13,931 nt of DNA, taken from assembly GCA_902489145.1 (NCBI GenBank), contig CABTYV010000036.1, positions 1 through 13,931 of the forward strand. Reading direction: 5' to 3'. Source of the DNA: an uncultured Tissierellia bacterium. GTDB lineage: Bacteria; Bacillota; Clostridia; Tissierellales; Peptoniphilaceae. Both the position numbers and the translations under genes were made by a program. The notes below the pieces were generated by a model. It was not told the DNA's origin and did not search any database. It saw only the letters and a list, made by a program, of their open reading frames with translations. Positions 1-7,592 of this stretch are shown here, piece by piece (position 1 is the stretch's first letter; each line of letters opens with the position of its first letter).

Positions 1-1
1 C

Positions 2-682
2 CGTCTGGCGGGGGTCACGGATCCGGAGCAAAAGCGCAAAATCATCGGCGAGGAGTTCATCCGCGTTTTTGAGGAAGAGGCCCAAAAAATTGGCCAGGTG
101 GACTATCTGGTCCAGGGCACCATCTATCCGGATGTCATTGAATCCGGCATCGGGGGGGCCGTCATCAAATCCCACCACAATGTAGGGGGCCTGCCGGAGC
201 ACGTTGATTTTAAAGGGCTGATCGAGCCCCTCCGCGACCTGTTCAAGGATGAAGTGCGTGCCCTGGGCCTCACGCTGGGCCTGCCCGAATCCCATGTCTT
301 TCGCCAGCCCTTCCCCGGACCGGGTCTAGCCGTCCGCATCCTGGGCGATCTCACCCCGGAGAAGGTGCAGCTCCTTCAGGAGGCCGATGCCATCTGGCGC
401 ACCGAAATCCAAGCCGCTGGCCTGGACCGGTCCATTGGCCAATATTTTGCCGTGCTCACCAACCTGCAGACGGTTGGCGTCATGGGCGATGCCCGCACCT
501 ATCATTATGTCCTCGCCCTCCGGGCCGTCTCCACCGTGGACTTTATGACCGCCGAATGGTCCAAAATTCCCCACGAGGTCCTGGCCCGCGCTTCCGAGCG
601 CCTGGTTAATGAGGTGCCCGGCATCAGCCGCGTGGTCTACGATATCACCGGAAAACCGCCCGCAACGATTGAATGGGAATAG
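2..682 (+). CDS. guaA: GMP synthase (glutamine-hydrolysing), C-terminal part
   Basis: This is the 3' end of GMP synthase, which aminates XMP to GMP using glutamine and ATP in the last step of de novo guanine nucleotide synthesis in the cytoplasm. The reading frame is open from base 2, so the gene starts outside the window and the glutamine amidotransferase domain and the ATP-pyrophosphatase P-loop are not visible. What is visible is the end of the synthetase domain ([16 protein letters not shown], then [10 protein letters not shown]) and the C-terminal dimerisation domain with [16 protein letters not shown], the XMP-binding stretch near [17 protein letters not shown], and the family's typical ending KPPATIEWE. 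The internal GTG at 98 is not a start, because conserved GuaA sequence continues upstream of it. A methyltransferase gene follows 22 bases after the stop in the same direction. Identification is firm. Confidence 0.97.
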   Translation, partial: RLAGVTDPEQKRKIIGEEFIRVFEEEAQKIGQVDYLVQGTIYPDVIESGIGGAVIKSHHNVGGLPEHVDFKGLIEPLRDLFKDEVRALGLTLGLPESHVFRQPFPGPGLAVRILGDLTPEKVQLLQEADAIWRTEIQAAGLDRSIGQYFAVLTNLQTVGVMGDARTYHYVLALRAVSTVDFMTAEWSKIPHEVLARASERLVNEVPGISRVVYDITGKPPATIEWE

Positions 683-704
683 GAACCGAAGGAAACGAGG
701 TAGT

Positions 705-1571
705 ATGAATCAGATTTGGTCGGACCGGATCCAGGGCGTCATGACCCTATATCTCAGTCGATTGCTCAGATTTGATGATCACTTTTCCGAGCAATACCGG
801 AAGGCCTTCCAGCTGGATGAACAGAAGAAGCTGAAATTGCTCGAGATCGGATGCGGCCCTGGCGCGTTGGCGGCGTCCTTACATCGCTGGTATCCAAAAG
901 CCCAGATCACCGCGATCGATCAGGATAGCCGGTTTATCTCTTTTGCCAAATCTAAGGTCGAAGGCGTTAAATTTATAGAAGGAGATGCTTGCCAGCTTCC
1001 CTTTCCGGATACCTCCTTCGACGTGACCATCTCAAATACGGTACAGGAGCACATTGACCCGACTGCCTTCTGGGGAGAGCAGATGCGCGTTTTGAAACCC
1101 AATGGGATCTGTCTTTGCCTATCGGCTCGAAAGGGTATTACTTGCTTAGCACCGTGTTTAGAAATGACAGCGTCTGAACAGGATTTTTGGGAGCGGATCC
1201 CGTCGCCTCAGGAGGAACTGAAAGAACTGGGCATCGGGCGCTATCAGTGCTCGGAGGCGGAATTGCCGCTGATCATGGAACAATTCGGCTTTTCCGACCT
1301 CACAACAAACTACGTTCTCATTGACCTCACACCGGACGACTCTAAATTTCCATCGCAACTGGCGGAGACCATGATAGAAGCGATGCGGCAAAGGGATCTG
1401 GAAGCCATTCAATCGACGGCTTCCGGCCAGGCGGAAAAAGCGATCGCAGCCGTACAAGAGAAGTATAACGAGCGGGTTCGCCTCTACCAAAAGGGGATGA
1501 AGCAGTGGGACACCTCCATCTCCCTCCTCATGATCGTGCGTGGAAAGAAGCCCTTGAAGGCGACGCATTGA
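705..1571 (+). CDS. class I SAM-dependent methyltransferase
   Basis: This 288-residue protein has a class I (Rossmann-fold) methyltransferase core. Motif I, LLEIGCGPG, lies at about residues 45-53 and binds S-adenosylmethionine. An acidic strand end (ITAIDQDSRF) contacts the ribose, LPFPDTSFDVTISN is motif II, and MRVLKPNG is the post-motif III strand. The arrangement resembles UbiE/BioC-type methyltransferases, but the substrate cannot be read from sequence. The C-terminal third has no motif I recognise. I chose ATG 705, preceded by a purine-rich AAGGAAACGAGG. The frame is open back to 609, but that would place the start inside guaA and add residues with no family resemblance. The gene lies 22 bases downstream of guaA, so it is probably read from the same transcript, and a strong terminator closes it. 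The name is safe at superfamily level only. Confidence 0.88.
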   Translation: MNQIWSDRIQGVMTLYLSRLLRFDDHFSEQYRKAFQLDEQKKLKLLEIGCGPGALAASLHRWYPKAQITAIDQDSRFISFAKSKVEGVKFIEGDACQLPFPDTSFDVTISNTVQEHIDPTAFWGEQMRVLKPNGICLCLSARKGITCLAPCLEMTASEQDFWERIPSPQEELKELGIGRYQCSEAELPLIMEQFGFSDLTTNYVLIDLTPDDSKFPSQLAETMIEAMRQRDLEAIQSTASGQAEKAIAAVQEKYNERVRLYQKGMKQWDTSISLLMIVRGKKPLKATH

Positions 1572-1611
1572 CCCTCCAGCAGAGAAGGCCCCTCTGCTGA
1601 GGGCTTTTTTT
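1572..1611 (+). terminator. intrinsic terminator after the methyltransferase
   Basis: Directly after the TGA stop, CAGCAGAG and CTCTGCTG form a perfect 8-bp stem around a short loop. CCCT and AGGG extend the stem past a single bulged C. A run of seven T follows. This is a textbook Rho-independent terminator ending the guaA-methyltransferase transcript. Confidence 0.93.
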
Positions 1612-2114
1612 GCGAAACCGAGCAAATAGGGAAAGGCCAAATTTGCTCGGTAAAGAATGGTTCTCAAAGCAGATCAAATCATGAATTTTCAATTTTACTC
1701 GGTGAGTTTTGATTATCTTTTTCGCGTAATCGACACCAATTTCGGCCAGGTGATGCAGATTAGTAAATTAGTATTAATAAATCGGTCGAATTTTAACCGA
1801 TCAAATTTCTTTTTTCGGACAATGATCGGTGAAGAAAAATTTATCCTACCGATCAAATTTTTAAAATTGATATTTCATCGGTCGCGAGGGGCCCGTGCCT
1901 TGCGCCTAAGCCCCTGCCACTCTATTCCTTTCGGGATAAATGATCTCGCCCCAACGGCTTCAGATTTCTTTGCTCATTTCATCTCCATTTCATAAAAGGC
2001 AGTTAGGATAGGGGGGCAATGAGCAAGCTGCGTTCTGAGTCAGGCGACCCGGCCCTTCCCTCCGGCTGGGCCTGCCCGGATCAGCGCACAAGCGCACAAG
2101 CAAAGGAGTCTGCT
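1612..2114. other. gene-free, A+T-rich stretch between two operons
   Basis: No convincing gene lies here. By hand count only 58 of 180 bases are G or C in 1681-1860, far below the flanking genes. The first 270 bases carry the scattered ACCGAKCAAAT-like motif array described separately. The rest, about 1883-2114, has near-normal composition. A 112-codon open frame at 1657-1995 has no good ribosome binding site and reads like translated non-coding DNA. A 23-codon frame (1940-2011) just upstream of the transporter is possible but unproven. An ATG at 2019 opens in frame with the permease and is discussed there. I could not identify a confident promoter for the downstream transporter. Confidence 0.6.
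1617..1882. repeat. scattered two-orientation array of an ACCGAKCAAAT-like motif
   Basis: A perfect 11-bp inverted repeat opens the array: ACCGAGCAAAT (1617-1627) and ATTTGCTCGGT (1641-1651). Related copies follow. On the minus strand: ACCGAGTAAAATTG (1690-1703), ACCGATTTAT (1777-1786), ACCGATCATT (1821-1830) and ACCGATGAAAT (1872-1882). On the plus strand: ACCGATCAAATTT (from 1796) and ACCGATCAAATTT (from 1848). Several form inverted pairs, such as GATCGGT 1824-1830 with ACCGATC 1848-1854, and ATCGGT 1781-1786 with ACCGAT 1796-1801. The spacing is irregular, so this is not a CRISPR or a simple tandem repeat. Repeated binding sites for a regulator are the simplest reading, but a decayed mobile element or an iteron-like region is also possible. 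Confidence 0.6.
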
Positions 2115-3410
2115 TTGAAACAAGTCGAATTGGCCGGGGCCTATGTTACCCGGAAAAAGAGCCGCAGTGCCATCGTTCTCGTATTTCTGACCGTCGTTCT
2201 TTCCTGCCTTTCGCTCTGCCTGGGCGTTCTGCAGACGACGTCCGGGATGGAACGGACCCTCTTCCAGGCCGCCCGCGCCTCTCTTTCCATCCGGCGCAAG
2301 GACGGACAGGATTTTCCCCTCGCCTGGAGGCAAAAGCTTTCCGCCATCCGGGAGATTCAAGCCTTGACCCCGCACTTTCAGGGACTGGCCCGCCTGAGCG
2401 CCCATGAGGTGGTGGAAGGGCCCAAGGGGCAAGATATTCCTCAGGGGCCCAATCTGAAAAATCTTGTGGATCTGGAGGCCTGCCCGGACAGCAAGGAGCA
2501 GCTGCTTTTTTCCAGCGGCGTGTTTCGCTTGATTGAAGGCCGCCCGATCGAGGGCAGGGACCGACATAAGATTCTCATCCATGAAGCCCTGGCCAAAAAG
2601 AACAAGCTCAAGCTGGGCGACCGCCTGCCGCTCCAGGGCATGCCCATGCAGGAGGCGGGGGCCAGGGGACGTGAGCTTCCATTTGAGATTGTAGGAATTT
2701 TCAAAGGGAAGAAACAGGAAACCCCGACCGGCCTTTCTTCCGATTGGAGTGAAAATGTGGTTTTCACTGATTATGCGGGAAGCCAGGAGGCCATGGGGCG
2801 TACGAGGGGTCAGGAGCTGGTGAGCCGGCTTTTGATTCAGGCCAAAACTGCCCAAGAGCTGGCACAGGCAGAAAAGAAGGTGCAAAAGAGCGCTTTGGAC
2901 TGGGACCAACTGGTTCTGGAGCAAAACAGTCAGGCCTTCGAGGAGGCCAAGGCCTCCGTCAGCGGGGTGCGCTCCGTGCTTTCTCTCATGACCTACGCCC
3001 TTTTGGCCGGCGGGACCATTGTTCTCTCCTTGCTGCTCCTGCTCTGGCTGCGGGACCGCCTCTATGAGATTGGGATTCTGCTTTCCCTGGGGCGGAGCAA
3101 GGGGCAGATCCTCGTCCAGTTCCTTCTGGAGCTGTTTTTGCTCTCCCTGCCGGCCCTCCTGCTCTCTTTGGCCCTAGCGCCAATTTTTTCAGGCCTTTTT
3201 GGAGGCCTGGTGGTGGAAGGAGGCGGCCCGGGGAGCGGACCGGGCCTGAATCAGGCAGGCGTCCTTTCCTTCTCAGGCCTCCTGTCCCTGGTTCAGAGCC
3301 TGGGGACGGCCTACCTCTTGCTTCTGGTCATCATGCTTTTGGCAGTACTTTTCAGTGCCGGCTGGATGCTTCGCAAAAAACCCAAGGATTTGCTTTCGCA
3401 AATGAGCTAA
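2115..3410 (+). CDS. ABC transporter permease, MacB/FtsX type (Vex1-like)
   Basis: This is a membrane permease of the MacB/FtsX class, about 431 residues from the chosen start. It has one N-terminal membrane helix (about residues 16-38), a large extracytoplasmic domain, and three C-terminal helices (roughly 287-310, 328-355, 394-417). The stretch EALAKKNKLKLGDRLPL is the typical MacB-domain segment and recurs in the second permease. I chose TTG 2115 because a strong AAAGGAG ends six bases before it, and because the resulting N-terminus (KQVELAGAYVTRKK) lines up with the paralogue's MFKNAWAYVTRKK. The frame is open upstream to ATG 2019, which would add 32 hydrophilic residues without counterpart behind a poor G-run. 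The ATPase gene follows 37 bases later. These permeases rarely form classical channels, and many act as mechanotransmitters or peptide/lipid exporters. The substrate is unknown. Confidence 0.88.
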   Translation: MKQVELAGAYVTRKKSRSAIVLVFLTVVLSCLSLCLGVLQTTSGMERTLFQAARASLSIRRKDGQDFPLAWRQKLSAIREIQALTPHFQGLARLSAHEVVEGPKGQDIPQGPNLKNLVDLEACPDSKEQLLFSSGVFRLIEGRPIEGRDRHKILIHEALAKKNKLKLGDRLPLQGMPMQEAGARGRELPFEIVGIFKGKKQETPTGLSSDWSENVVFTDYAGSQEAMGRTRGQELVSRLLIQAKTAQELAQAEKKVQKSALDWDQLVLEQNSQAFEEAKASVSGVRSVLSLMTYALLAGGTIVLSLLLLLWLRDRLYEIGILLSLGRSKGQILVQFLLELFLLSLPALLLSLALAPIFSGLFGGLVVEGGGPGSGPGLNQAGVLSFSGLLSLVQSLGTAYLLLLVIMLLAVLFSAGWMLRKKPKDLLSQMS

Positions 3411-3447
3411 TGGATGAAAATCCGAAATCATACGAAAAGGAGTATAT

Positions 3448-4080
3448 ATGAGTGTCATTGCCCTGCAACAGATCCAATATCGCTATAAAAATGCCAAAAC
3501 AATGGTTCTTTCGGACCTGAGTCAGAAGTTCGAAGCGGGAACCTTTTATGCCATCATCGGGAAGTCGGGCGCCGGAAAATCAACCCTCCTGGCCCTGCTC
3601 GCGGGCCTGGACCAGCCGGAAGCAGGCGAGGTCCTTTTTCAGGGCACCGACATTGCGCAAACCGGCCTGGCCAACCACCGCCGCCACCACATTTCGCTGG
3701 TCTTCCAAAATTATAACCTGATTGATTATTTGACCCCCTTAGAAAATCTCCGTCTGGTCAATCCCAAGGCGGGCTTGGATGCCCTTCTGGCCCTGGGGCT
3801 GGATGAAGCCCAGGCCAAGCGCAACGTCCTAAAGCTCTCCGGCGGTCAGCAGCAGCGCGTCGCCATTGCCCGGGCCCTGGTTTCGGAGGCTCCGGTGATT
3901 TTGGCGGATGAGCCGACGGGCAATCTCGACCAGGAGACGGCCGGGGAGATCATTGCCCTTCTTAAAAAGCTGGCCAAGGAGCGGGGCAAGTGCGTGATCG
4001 TGGTGACCCACAGCCGTCAGGTGGCGGATGCGGCCGATCAGGTGCTGGAGCTCCAGGGCAAAAAGCTAAAAAACAGGTAG
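3448..4080 (+). CDS. ABC transporter ATP-binding protein, MacB/LolD type (Vex2-like)
   Basis: This 210-residue cytoplasmic ATPase powers the flanking permeases. All nucleotide-binding motifs are intact: Walker [10 protein letters not shown] (residues 38-46), Q-loop Gln87 in VFQNYNLI, signature LSGGQQQR (130-137), Walker [13 protein letters not shown] with Asp154-Glu155, and the switch His188 in VVTHS. The LSGGQQQR signature and EPTGNLD are typical of the MacB/LolD/FtsE branch, which pairs with permeases having a large extracytoplasmic domain. It is somewhat shorter than the usual 220-230 residues, ending soon after the H-loop. The start is ATG 3448 with AAAAGGAG upstream. It sits between the two permease genes with gaps of 37 and 30 bases, so the three form one operon. 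Confidence 0.95.
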   Translation: MSVIALQQIQYRYKNAKTMVLSDLSQKFEAGTFYAIIGKSGAGKSTLLALLAGLDQPEAGEVLFQGTDIAQTGLANHRRHHISLVFQNYNLIDYLTPLENLRLVNPKAGLDALLALGLDEAQAKRNVLKLSGGQQQRVAIARALVSEAPVILADEPTGNLDQETAGEIIALLKKLAKERGKCVIVVTHSRQVADAADQVLELQGKKLKNR

Positions 4081-4110
4081 GACTCGGATCAAAAAGAGAA
4101 AGGATCAACA

Positions 4111-5487
4111 ATGTTTAAAAACGCATGGGCCTATGTGACGCGTAAAAAGCTCAAATCAGTCATTCTTTTTGGCGTGATCCTGGCCATGACCAGCCTGAGC
4201 CTGATCAGCCTGTCGATTAAAGAGGCGACCGGCCGGGCGGCGAAGGAGACTTTTCAAAATATCACCAATAGCTTTACTATGGAGATCAACCGTCAGGTCA
4301 ATCAGGGGACTCCTCGGGGCGGGGGCAATGTCAAGGGCGAGGATATCAAGCAAATTGAAGGGGCCGAAGGGATTGACGGCTATGTAAAAAGGATCAACAG
4401 CGTGGCGGATCTACTCGACTACGACCTGGTCCAAACGCCGGAAACCGAAGCCAGCCAGTCGCCCGAGCGAGCGAAAAACTTTGGGCGGGCGGTCATGCTG
4501 ACCGGGGTCAATGAATCAGCCAAGGAGACAAAATTCGTCTCCGGCGCCTTTACGCTGGTGGAGGGCCGCCCCTTGGAGCGGAAGGATCGCCATCAAATCC
4601 TGATGCATCAGGACCTGGCCAGAAAGAACCATCTGAAGGTGGGGGACAAGCTCACCCTCCGGTCCAACCGCTTTGATGCGGACAATGAAAAAGGCGCAGA
4701 CGTCACAGTGGAGGTGACTATCAAAGGCCTGTTTGATGGCCACAACAGCGGCGGCGTTTCGGCCGCCCAGGAGCTCTACGAAAACAACCTCGTCACCGAT
4801 ATTCATACTGCGGCGGAGGTCTATGGCAACGACGAAAAAAGCGCCGTCTACCAGGATGCCACCTTCTTCGTTAAGGGCAATCGAGACTTGGACCAGGTCA
4901 TGCGTTCTTTGGAAAAGCTTGATATTGACTGGCAGTCCTACCAGCTGATCAAGTCCTCGTCCAACTACCCCGCCCTCCAGCAGTCCATTTCCGGGATCTA
5001 TGGGTTGGCCGACCAGCTCTTTTATGGAGCCCTCCTTTTTGCCGGCCTGGTCATTGCCCTCCTCCTCTTCCTCTGGACGAATGCCCGGAAAAAAGAGGTC
5101 GCCGTTCTCCTGGCCCTGGGGCGGGAGAAGGGGAGAATCTTTGGCCAATGGCTGCTGGAGCTTTCTCTGGTGAGTCTGCCGGCCTACCTGGCCGCTTACT
5201 TTCTAAGTGGCGCCCTGGGCAATGCCATGGGCCAGCGGATCCTACAGCAGGTCACAGGACAAGTGGCCCGGCAGATGGCGCGCCAGTCCGCCTCGACCGG
5301 CATGGGCGGCGGAGCCGAGGTGGACGGCTTTCACAAGACCCTAACCGCCCTGGAGGTCCACCTGAACGGCGCTATTGTGGGTCAGGTCCTTGTATTCATG
5401 AGCCTGGTGCTTTTGATCGCTCTCTTGATCGCATCGTTTAAAATGGCTCAAAAAAATCCCAAGGACTTACTGACGGATCAACAATAA
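4111..5487 (+). CDS. ABC transporter permease, MacB/FtsX type (Vex3-like)
   Basis: This second permease has 458 residues and is a distant paralogue of the one at 2115. Both begin with AYVTRKK before the first membrane helix (about 13-34 here), share the MacB-domain segment (DLARKNHLKVGDKLTL here), and end with a KNPKDLL- or KKPKDLL-type tail. An extracytoplasmic domain fills residues 40 to about 290, followed by helices near 303-324, 350-375 and 425-448. A Gln/Met/Gly-rich linker (about 380-410) lies between the last two helices. The start ATG 4111 has AAAGGA upstream. With the first permease and the ATPase it makes a heterodimeric exporter or signalling complex. A terminator follows, so the transporter is one transcription unit and the two-component genes are next. 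The substrate cannot be told from sequence. Confidence 0.92.
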   Translation: MFKNAWAYVTRKKLKSVILFGVILAMTSLSLISLSIKEATGRAAKETFQNITNSFTMEINRQVNQGTPRGGGNVKGEDIKQIEGAEGIDGYVKRINSVADLLDYDLVQTPETEASQSPERAKNFGRAVMLTGVNESAKETKFVSGAFTLVEGRPLERKDRHQILMHQDLARKNHLKVGDKLTLRSNRFDADNEKGADVTVEVTIKGLFDGHNSGGVSAAQELYENNLVTDIHTAAEVYGNDEKSAVYQDATFFVKGNRDLDQVMRSLEKLDIDWQSYQLIKSSSNYPALQQSISGIYGLADQLFYGALLFAGLVIALLLFLWTNARKKEVAVLLALGREKGRIFGQWLLELSLVSLPAYLAAYFLSGALGNAMGQRILQQVTGQVARQMARQSASTGMGGGAEVDGFHKTLTALEVHLNGAIVGQVLVFMSLVLLIALLIASFKMAQKNPKDLLTDQQ

Positions 5488-5489
5488 CG

Positions 5490-5527
5490 GAAAAAGGGCG
5501 GCCCCTGCTTTGGGACCGCCTTTTTCC
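5490..5527 (+). terminator. intrinsic terminator after the ABC transporter operon
   Basis: Three bases after the TAA stop, AAAAAGGGCGGCCC can pair with GGGACCGCCTTTTT, with one mismatch and one bulge. The stem is G+C-rich and flanked by A and T tracts, with the 3' T run at 5521-5525. It separates the transporter from the response regulator. Confidence 0.85.
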
Positions 5528-5545
5528 TTTTCTCTCTTCTGGAAG

Positions 5546-5575
5546 CTGAGAAAAGGGACCGGCATAGGGTAAAAT
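5546..5575 (+). promoter_or_regulatory. candidate promoter of the two-component operon
   Basis: CTGAGA (5546-5551, four of six matches to TTGACA) and TAAAAT (5570-5575, five of six matches to TATAAT) are 18 bases apart. They lie between the transporter terminator and the response-regulator start at 5599. This is a plausible sigma-70-type promoter, but the -35 box is weak. Confidence 0.4.
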
Positions 5576-5598
5576 AGAAAAAAGACAGGAGGGAAAAG

Positions 5599-6255
5599 AT
5601 GAATATTTTAGTAGTAGAAGATGATCCTGTGATTCGGGAGGGGATGGTGGCCTTCCTGTCGGCTTCTGGCGACCGGATCCTGGAAGCAGAGGATGGGGAG
5701 CAGGCCCTTTCCTTGCTTCAGGAGGAGGAGATTCATCTGGTCCTTCTGGATATCGGCCTGCCCCGGATGTCCGGCCTGGAGGTGCTCAAAACCCTAAGAG
5801 CCCATCAGGACCTGCCGGTGCTCATCGTGAGCGCCTATAACGATGAAGCATCCAAAATTGCGGCTTTTAGCGATTTGGCCGATGGCTATATCGAAAAGCC
5901 CTTTTCCTTACCCGTTCTCAAAGCCCGGATCGATGCGCTTCTCGAGCGCCACTATGCCAGCCGCGCCCCCTTCGTCTATGGACCGGCGCGGGTGGACTTC
6001 GACCGCTTTACGGCCTCCTATCAGGGCCAGATGGTCGAGCTCAATGCCAAGGAGATGGCCATCCTCCGCTGCCTGGTGGACCACGAGGGCCAGGTGCTCA
6101 GCCGGATGCAGATGATTGACCGGGTGTGGAAGGAGAGCGAAGAGATCCCCTTTGACCGGGTCATTGACGTTTATATCAAAGAGCTTCGTAAAAAACTGGG
6201 CCTGGACTGCATTTATACCATTCGCAATGTGGGCTACAAATTGGAGCGGTCATGA
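5599..6255 (+). CDS. OmpR/PhoB-family response regulator (VncR-like)
   Basis: This 218-residue DNA-binding response regulator is the phosphorylation-controlled output of the kinase encoded next. The receiver domain (1 to about 118) has the acidic pair Asp8-Asp9, the phospho-acceptor Asp51 in LVLLDIGLP, the switch residue Ser78, Tyr97, and the invariant Lys100 before Pro101. The winged-helix effector domain (about 128-218) ends with the recognition-helix region FDRVIDVYIKELRKKLG and the wing YTIRNVGYKLE, as in OmpR/PhoB proteins. The start ATG 5599 has AGGAGGG upstream. Its stop overlaps the kinase start by four bases (ATGA), so the two are translationally coupled. The likely targets are the upstream transporter and its own operon (inference). 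Confidence 0.95.
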   Translation: MNILVVEDDPVIREGMVAFLSASGDRILEAEDGEQALSLLQEEEIHLVLLDIGLPRMSGLEVLKTLRAHQDLPVLIVSAYNDEASKIAAFSDLADGYIEKPFSLPVLKARIDALLERHYASRAPFVYGPARVDFDRFTASYQGQMVELNAKEMAILRCLVDHEGQVLSRMQMIDRVWKESEEIPFDRVIDVYIKELRKKLGLDCIYTIRNVGYKLERS

Positions 6256-7592
6256 AAAAATGGAAGCTTTTCCCGAAACTTTTTCTAAGCAGCTTTTCCC
6301 TTTTGCTTGTCTTGATTTTGCTCATTCACTTGATGGTCTATCTGCTTTTCCCCAGAACCTATCTGGAGAGCCGAAAGCGAGAGGTGGAGGGGGCGGCCAA
6401 TGAGCTGGCCCAGAGCCTCCAGGGCCGCTCCCTGGACTTCGTGCAAAAGAGCCTGGACCTTTACTCCCGGTCCAACAAGCTGAGGGCCTTTATCAGCGAA
6501 CAGAAGGAGGGCAATGCGGTTCCTCTCGAAGCGCCCCCGGGCGCTGACTGGCAGAGCCGGAACAACTCCCTCGTCCTGGAGGCGCGGAGGATCCGGCTGG
6601 ATACGGGGGCAGAGTGCTCCATTACCCTCCTTTCCACAACGGATATGCAGGCCGATGCCAAGCACCTGAGCCTTCGCTTTTTGCCCTACACCCTCGCCCT
6701 TTCGCTTTTGGCTTCGGCCCTGCTTTCCTTTCTTTATGCGCGCTTCAGCTGTGCTTATCTTCGAGCGATCCAGCGGGTCATGGAGCGGATGCAGGCCTTA
6801 GACCGGACCGCCTTTTTACCGGTCCGTACGGAGGATGAGCTGGGGGCCTTTCAAAGGCAGATCAATGCCCTGTATGGGGATCTCCTGGCTTTGATCGATG
6901 ATTTGGACCAGAAAAATCAGGAGATCGTCCGCCTGGAGGAGCGCAAGCAGAATTTTCTGCGGGCTTCCTCCCATGAGCTGAAGACCCCCCTCTCCAGCCT
7001 CCAAATCATTTTGGAAAATATGAAATACAAGGTGGGCCAATATCAGGATCGGGACTATTACATTGACCGGTCGCTCGCCCTGGTGGAGGACCTGTCGGCT
7101 CGGATTCGTCAGATGCTTTTGCCCTCCTCATTCGATGATTTTGAGGATCCGCCGACCTGGCTTGCCCTGGGTCCGGCCCTCTCGCCGGTCCTGGAAAACT
7201 ATCAGGTGCTCATAAAAAAAAGAAAGCTCCGCCTTGACGTAAAAGTGGGCGAAGAGCGGGTGTGGATGAGCCGGGAGGCGCTTGGCATGGTGCTTTCCAA
7301 CCTGATCAGCAATGCGGTCCGCTATGCGGATGAGGGGGGAGAGATTGAGATCTGGGCCGAATCAGGGGGCCTGACCATCCGAAACACCTATCAAGCGGGA
7401 GCGACGTCTGCTGGACCAGGGGACGGGACCCGCATGGATGCAGGCAGCGGCTTGGGCCTATCGCTCGTCCGAAGCATTCTGGAAGCGAGTGGGCTCACCT
7501 TCTCCTGGCGGGCGGAGGAGGGCAAGGTACTCGCTTCTTTTGGACCTCAGGAAGGAAGGGCGTCAAATGAAGAAAAAAAAGCTGATCATTGA
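6252..7592 (+). CDS. membrane sensor histidine kinase (VncS-like)
   Basis: This 446-residue sensor kinase has a first membrane helix at about 8-32, an extracytoplasmic sensor segment to about 140, a second helix at about 143-163, and a HAMP-like linker and coiled coil to about 232. The dimerisation/phospho-acceptor box is ASSHELKTPLSS, with His241 as the phosphorylated residue. The ATPase domain shows the N box (NLISNAVRY, Asn350 and Asn354) and a G box, GSGLGLS (398-404). The usual DxGxG box is not recognisable: the equivalent position reads LTIRNTY with Asn378, and a glycine-rich linker follows. Some Gram-positive kinases have a similar change. It should phosphorylate the response regulator encoded four bases back. 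The final 26 bases overlap the nucleoside hydrolase. Confidence 0.93.
   Translation: MKKWKLFPKLFLSSFSLLLVLILLIHLMVYLLFPRTYLESRKREVEGAANELAQSLQGRSLDFVQKSLDLYSRSNKLRAFISEQKEGNAVPLEAPPGADWQSRNNSLVLEARRIRLDTGAECSITLLSTTDMQADAKHLSLRFLPYTLALSLLASALLSFLYARFSCAYLRAIQRVMERMQALDRTAFLPVRTEDELGAFQRQINALYGDLLALIDDLDQKNQEIVRLEERKQNFLRASSHELKTPLSSLQIILENMKYKVGQYQDRDYYIDRSLALVEDLSARIRQMLLPSSFDDFEDPPTWLALGPALSPVLENYQVLIKKRKLRLDVKVGEERVWMSREALGMVLSNLISNAVRYADEGGEIEIWAESGGLTIRNTYQAGATSAGPGDGTRMDAGSGLGLSLVRSILEASGLTFSWRAEEGKVLASFGPQEGRASNEEKKADH

Noticed and set aside
609..704. Upstream ATG 609 as the methyltransferase start
   Set aside because: It lies inside guaA and adds residues without resemblance. ATG 705 has a suitable purine-rich site and fits the family's N-terminus.
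1617..1882. CRISPR array
   Set aside because: The repeats are short, in both orientations and unevenly spaced, with no cas genes nearby.
1657..1995. A 112-codon open frame on the plus strand in the A+T-rich region
   Set aside because: No convincing ribosome binding site, no recognisable domain, and its residues track the repeat motifs. It looks like non-coding DNA read by chance.
7438..7566. Upstream ATG 7438 as the nucleoside hydrolase start
   Set aside because: The added residues are the kinase gene in another frame. The family begins at MKKKKLIIDTDPG, with a good binding site upstream.
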